Assembly: GCF_000786215.1 (NCBI RefSeq)
Contig: NZ_JROG01000003.1
Span: 310,001-374,000 of the forward strand
Source of the DNA: Sphingomonas sp. 35-24ZXX
GTDB lineage: Bacteria; Pseudomonadota; Alphaproteobacteria; Sphingomonadales; Sphingomonadaceae
Direction of reading: 5' to 3'
Length of the DNA: 64,000 bases
Positions 61,162-64,000 of the stretch are shown here, in pieces (the first letter of the stretch is position 1; each line of letters starts with the position of its first letter). The notes beneath the pieces were generated by a model. The model did not search any database. It saw only the letters and a list, made by a program, of their open reading frames with translations, and was not told where the DNA came from. The translations under genes were made by a program, and so were the position numbers.

Positions 61162-64000
61162 TAGTCCTTCCGATATTGCACATTCACGTTCGATCCGCCG
61201 AAGCTGCCCACCTGGCTCAGCACCGAAAGGGCCTTGCTGAGGCTGATCTCGATCTGCGTCGCCGTAAAGCCCCGCGTGTCGGTGATGATTTCGACATAGA
61301 CGTCGTTCGAGATATACTGCCCGACGGCCAGAGACGTGCCGCGTCCGGTGTCCTCGTCGGCCCCAAGGATGCGCAGCCGGTCCACGCCCGATGCCGATTG
61401 CAGAACGCCCAGCGGATTGAGACCGCCGCTGCCGCCGCGCAGGCTGTTGAGCGACGCAGCCAGCTGAACCGCCTGGATCGGGGTCAGTTCGCCGATCGAA
61501 TTGCCGAACAGGATGCGTGCCATGACCTCGTCCTGCGGCAGCGACGGCGTCGAGGTGAACGCGATATCCGGGTTCTCGCCGGTGCCCGACACCGCGATGT
61601 TGACCGTCACGTCACCCGCCTCGCCGCTGGCGCGCAGGTTGATCACCGGATTGGTCGCGCTGCCCCCGTTGAAGCGCAGACGCCCTTCTTCCAGATCGAA
61701 CGAACGTCCGGCAAATCCCAGCGTGCCGCGCACCAGATCGATGCCGCCAGTGATCCGCGGACTGCCGGTGGTGCCGGTGATGCGGATATCCGCTGCCCAT
61801 TCCGAATCCAGCCCCATGCCCGAGACATAGACTTGGTTGTCCGCGACCAGCTTGACATCCAGCCGCCAGTTGCTGGGCACGCCCGAAATGGGATCGGGAT
61901 CGCCGGTGATGCGCGCCCGGCCGAGCGCAGGCTTGCGCCGCACTCCGGTGAGCTTGGCAACCTGCGCCGAACCCTGCCGCACGATGCGGTAGCGGGTTTC
62001 GGGAAGGCGGATCGTGCCCGAGATCAACGCCGGTTGCGATGCGCTGTTGATGATGCTGAGCTGACCGGTGGCGGTCGCCGCCAGATCATTGCCCTCCGCC
62101 AGCTGCGCGTTGTCGAGATCGAGCGCAAGCTGCACCGGAAAGCCCTGCGCCGAGCTCAACGACACAAAACCCTGTCCGCTGATCGTCCCATCGCCCGCTT
62201 TTGCCGTCAGCTGCTCGACCTGCAGGCGATCGCCGGTGAAGCTGCCGCGTACGCGCATGTTGGTCAGGCGGGTGCCATATTGCTCGTTGCGATAGGTCAG
62301 ATTGTTGGCCCGGATGATCCCCGTGAGCTGCGGCTGTTGCACGCGTCCGGAGAAATCGGCCGCCACGCCGACCGCACCCGACAGGCTCTGGTCGGGCAGT
62401 GCTGCCAGCGAGAACAGCGTATCGGCAGGTCCGTTGTAGCGCAGGCCGCCGCTGAGCGGGGCGGCCAGCAGCCGAGTGGTCCAACTGCCCGCGCCGGGTG
62501 CCAGCGGCGTCAATGCCAGCTGCATGCGCCCGATCACGGCGCCCCGCCTGCGAATGACGGCGCGCGCATTGCCGCCGTCCGGCTCCAGCCGTCCGACCAG
62601 GCTCATGTCCACCGGCTGCGAGACAGAGGCGAGACTGGTGCGCGTGAAATTGTCGATGGAAAGCCGCGCATCGGCCTGCGGGAAGCTGTTGGCGCTGGCC
62701 TGGCGGAAGTCGAGGCTGCCGGTGGCGGTGCCGCCCAGACCGAGGCCCGGCATGATCGGGTTGATCAGCGCAAGATCGACACTGTCGAGACGCGCGTTGA
62801 CATCCATTCCGGTGCCATAGCGTCCGGCAAGCTGGATCGTGCCCCGTGAAAGATCAATGGTCGTAGGCATCAGCCGATATTCAGCGGCCCCGGGGATGAT
62901 CCGCGCTGCCTTGCGAGTCTTGAAATCGATGCCGTTGGCGCGCCCGTCGAGCGCCACGCGCCACAACTCGGGCTGCAGCACGGCATTGGCGGCAAAGCGG
63001 AAGGGAAAGCTGTTGCGGCCTTCTACCATGATCCGCGCGCTGCCCTGGCCGCCGCGATAATCCACCTTGGCGCGGGCGGCGGCGATCTGCAGCTGACCCA
63101 TCCGCGTTTCGGCCAGCTGGACATCGGCGATGATCTGCGGCTGCTCTGCCAAGACCATGTCCGCAGACAGGATCGCACGGCCGATGACGACCCCTGCCGG
63201 CCCCGGCAGGCGGGCATCCTGAGCGGTGAGAGCGAGAATCGCGCGCTGATAGGCGCCCGAAGCGGATAGCGCGACATTGCCGGAAACACCAGCGCCATCG
63301 GCGACAAGCTGCCCGGCAAATGGCCCGGCACCCGTCTGCGCCAGCCTGCCGGTGATGCCGATATCGGCAAAGCGTGTGCCTGGGTTGACCGCAATTTCCA
63401 GCGGTCCGACCCCCATGAAGACATTCACGTTGGCGAGGAATGCTCCGTAATCGGTGTCGCCCCGGCCAGTCACGGCATAGCTGCCGCCGTCGCCCCGAAT
63501 GGTGGCGATGACGTTGGACATGCCCACGCCCAGCCCCGGGCGCGCAGCGGTGATGGTGGCGACAGGACGCGTGACGGTGCCGTTTGCGACGACTGTCAAA
63601 GGCCCATATTGGTTGGAGCTGCCGCGAGCGCGGAAGCGGATCTGGCCATCGGACGCATAGGAGCCGCTACCCTCCGACAGACGGAACGAGGGTGCTGCCA
63701 CGGTCAACCGGGTGATCCGCCCGATCCCGTCGCTGCCATAGCTGACATCGGCGTTGATCAGCGAATTGCCGCCGAGAAAATCGCGCAGGCCATCATTGAG
63801 AATCTGGCTCGACCGCGCCCGGATTTGTCCAGCCAGGCGAAATCCGCCATTGCCGGTGGTCTCCATGTCTATATCGGTTGCCACGTTGAAGATGCCGACG
63901 CTGTCCACGCGGTAGCCGTTCACCCGGCCATTGAGGGCACCAGTGTAAAGCCCGGTATTGAGATCGGCCAGGAGGACCGCGGTGGCATCGATCCGGTCCG
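61158..64000 (-). CDS. tamB: Translocation and assembly module protein TamB (5' end outside window)
   Basis: TamB is a long periplasmic beta-taco protein that works with outer-membrane TamA (or in lipid transport) between the two membranes. At least 947 C-terminal codons are present. The frame stays open to the right edge (ATAVLLADLNTGLYTGALNG before the first internal GTG), so the start lies beyond 64000. The C-terminal DUF490 domain is recognisable from repeated beta-strand segments, with RIRGTTG-like turns and the conserved ending FGGSNVNVQYRKDY. It is coupled by ATGA to the lipoprotein gene; tamA is not in the window. Confidence 0.93.
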   Translation of the reverse strand, partial: DRIDATAVLLADLNTGLYTGALNGRVNGYRVDSVGIFNVATDIDMETTGNGGFRLAGQIRARSSQILNDGLRDFLGGNSLINADVSYGSDGIGRITRLTVAAPSFRLSEGSGSYASDGQIRFRARGSSNQYGPLTVVANGTVTRPVATITAARPGLGVGMSNVIATIRGDGGSYAVTGRGDTDYGAFLANVNVFMGVGPLEIAVNPGTRFADIGITGRLAQTGAGPFAGQLVADGAGVSGNVALSASGAYQRAILALTAQDARLPGPAGVVIGRAILSADMVLAEQPQIIADVQLAETRMGQLQIAAARAKVDYRGGQGSARIMVEGRNSFPFRFAANAVLQPELWRVALDGRANGIDFKTRKAARIIPGAAEYRLMPTTIDLSRGTIQLAGRYGTGMDVNARLDSVDLALINPIMPGLGLGGTATGSLDFRQASANSFPQADARLSIDNFTRTSLASVSQPVDMSLVGRLEPDGGNARAVIRRRGAVIGRMQLALTPLAPGAGSWTTRLLAAPLSGGLRYNGPADTLFSLAALPDQSLSGAVGVAADFSGRVQQPQLTGIIRANNLTYRNEQYGTRLTNMRVRGSFTGDRLQVEQLTAKAGDGTISGQGFVSLSSAQGFPVQLALDLDNAQLAEGNDLAATATGQLSIINSASQPALISGTIRLPETRYRIVRQGSAQVAKLTGVRRKPALGRARITGDPDPISGVPSNWRLDVKLVADNQVYVSGMGLDSEWAADIRITGTTGSPRITGGIDLVRGTLGFAGRSFDLEEGRLRFNGGSATNPVINLRASGEAGDVTVNIAVSGTGENPDIAFTSTPSLPQDEVMARILFGNSIGELTPIQAVQLAASLNSLRGGSGGLNPLGVLQSASGVDRLRILGADEDTGRGTSLAVGQYISNDVYVEIITDTRGFTATQIEISLSKALSVLSQVGSFGGSNVNVQYRKDY

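Overview
The window looks like a chromosomal segment of a sphingomonad (Alphaproteobacteria, Sphingomonadales; for example Sphingomonas, Sphingopyxis or Blastomonas). It is GC-rich and densely coded, with many 4-nt ATGA/GTGA overlaps. The gene order is alphaproteobacterial: lepB-rnc-era, aroB-aroK near xerD-accA, and phaR beside a PHA synthase-like gene. Genus assignment is inference; no rRNA is present. Nearly all of the window is housekeeping and central metabolism, with no prophage, insertion sequence transposase or CRISPR array.

Layout. 1-7.1 kb: the 3' part of a bifunctional Ada alkylation-repair protein, then a minus-strand operon lepB-rnc-era-priA-S1C protease. 7.2-10.1 kb: pgi and gor. 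10.1-24 kb: a propionyl-CoA/methylmalonyl-CoA block: a short-chain acyl-CoA regulator diverging from pccB, methylmalonyl-CoA epimerase, an enoyl-CoA hydratase, B12-dependent methylmalonyl-CoA mutase, biotin synthase (which supplies the carboxylase cofactor), an esterase, pccA, an MHS transporter and alr. This block carries propionyl-CoA to succinyl-CoA. 24-27 kb: acetyl-CoA acetyltransferase, a short PHA synthase-like hydrolase and phaR (polyhydroxyalkanoate metabolism). 27-31 kb: proS, rnr, usp. 31.5-35 kb: pdhC and lpdA of pyruvate dehydrogenase, separated by a DUF559 nuclease cassette and a small membrane protein gene.

35-43 kb: a LuxR-HTH/DUF4019 protein, an exported amidohydrolase, a prolyl aminopeptidase, and a CoxE-type VWA gene and MoxR ATPase gene split by an oppositely oriented soluble chemoreceptor gene. 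43-50.6 kb: aroB-aroK, two unknown envelope genes, xerD, accA and a periplasmic M48/LysM protease. 50.7-54.7 kb: two orphan Flp pilins, mutT, tRNA-Arg(ACG), hppD with a VOC partner, and small hypotheticals. 54.7-64 kb: an apparently Tat-exported S9 peptidase, a membrane LytTR regulator, a DhlA-like haloalkane dehalogenase, psd, and the minus-strand tamB-lipoprotein-BrkB operon, with tamB running off the right edge.

The most unusual structure is at 32.8-33.3 kb. A PD-(D/E)XK-type DUF559 nuclease gene is enclosed by near-identical 39-40 bp inverted repeats, each itself a CTCTCCC/GGGAGAG hairpin. The repeats supply Shine-Dalgarno sequences for the nuclease and for the next gene, and encode the nuclease C-terminus. 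A non-coding element at 13.88-14.05 kb carries the same hairpin core at both ends. The arrangement resembles REP/RAYT systems, with a nuclease in place of the transposase. Regulatory finds include TTTGCAAA boxes before pccB, a shared CTTTACGTTTRCGT box before both moxR and coxE, a palindrome inside the hppD promoter, and a branched fold before proS.
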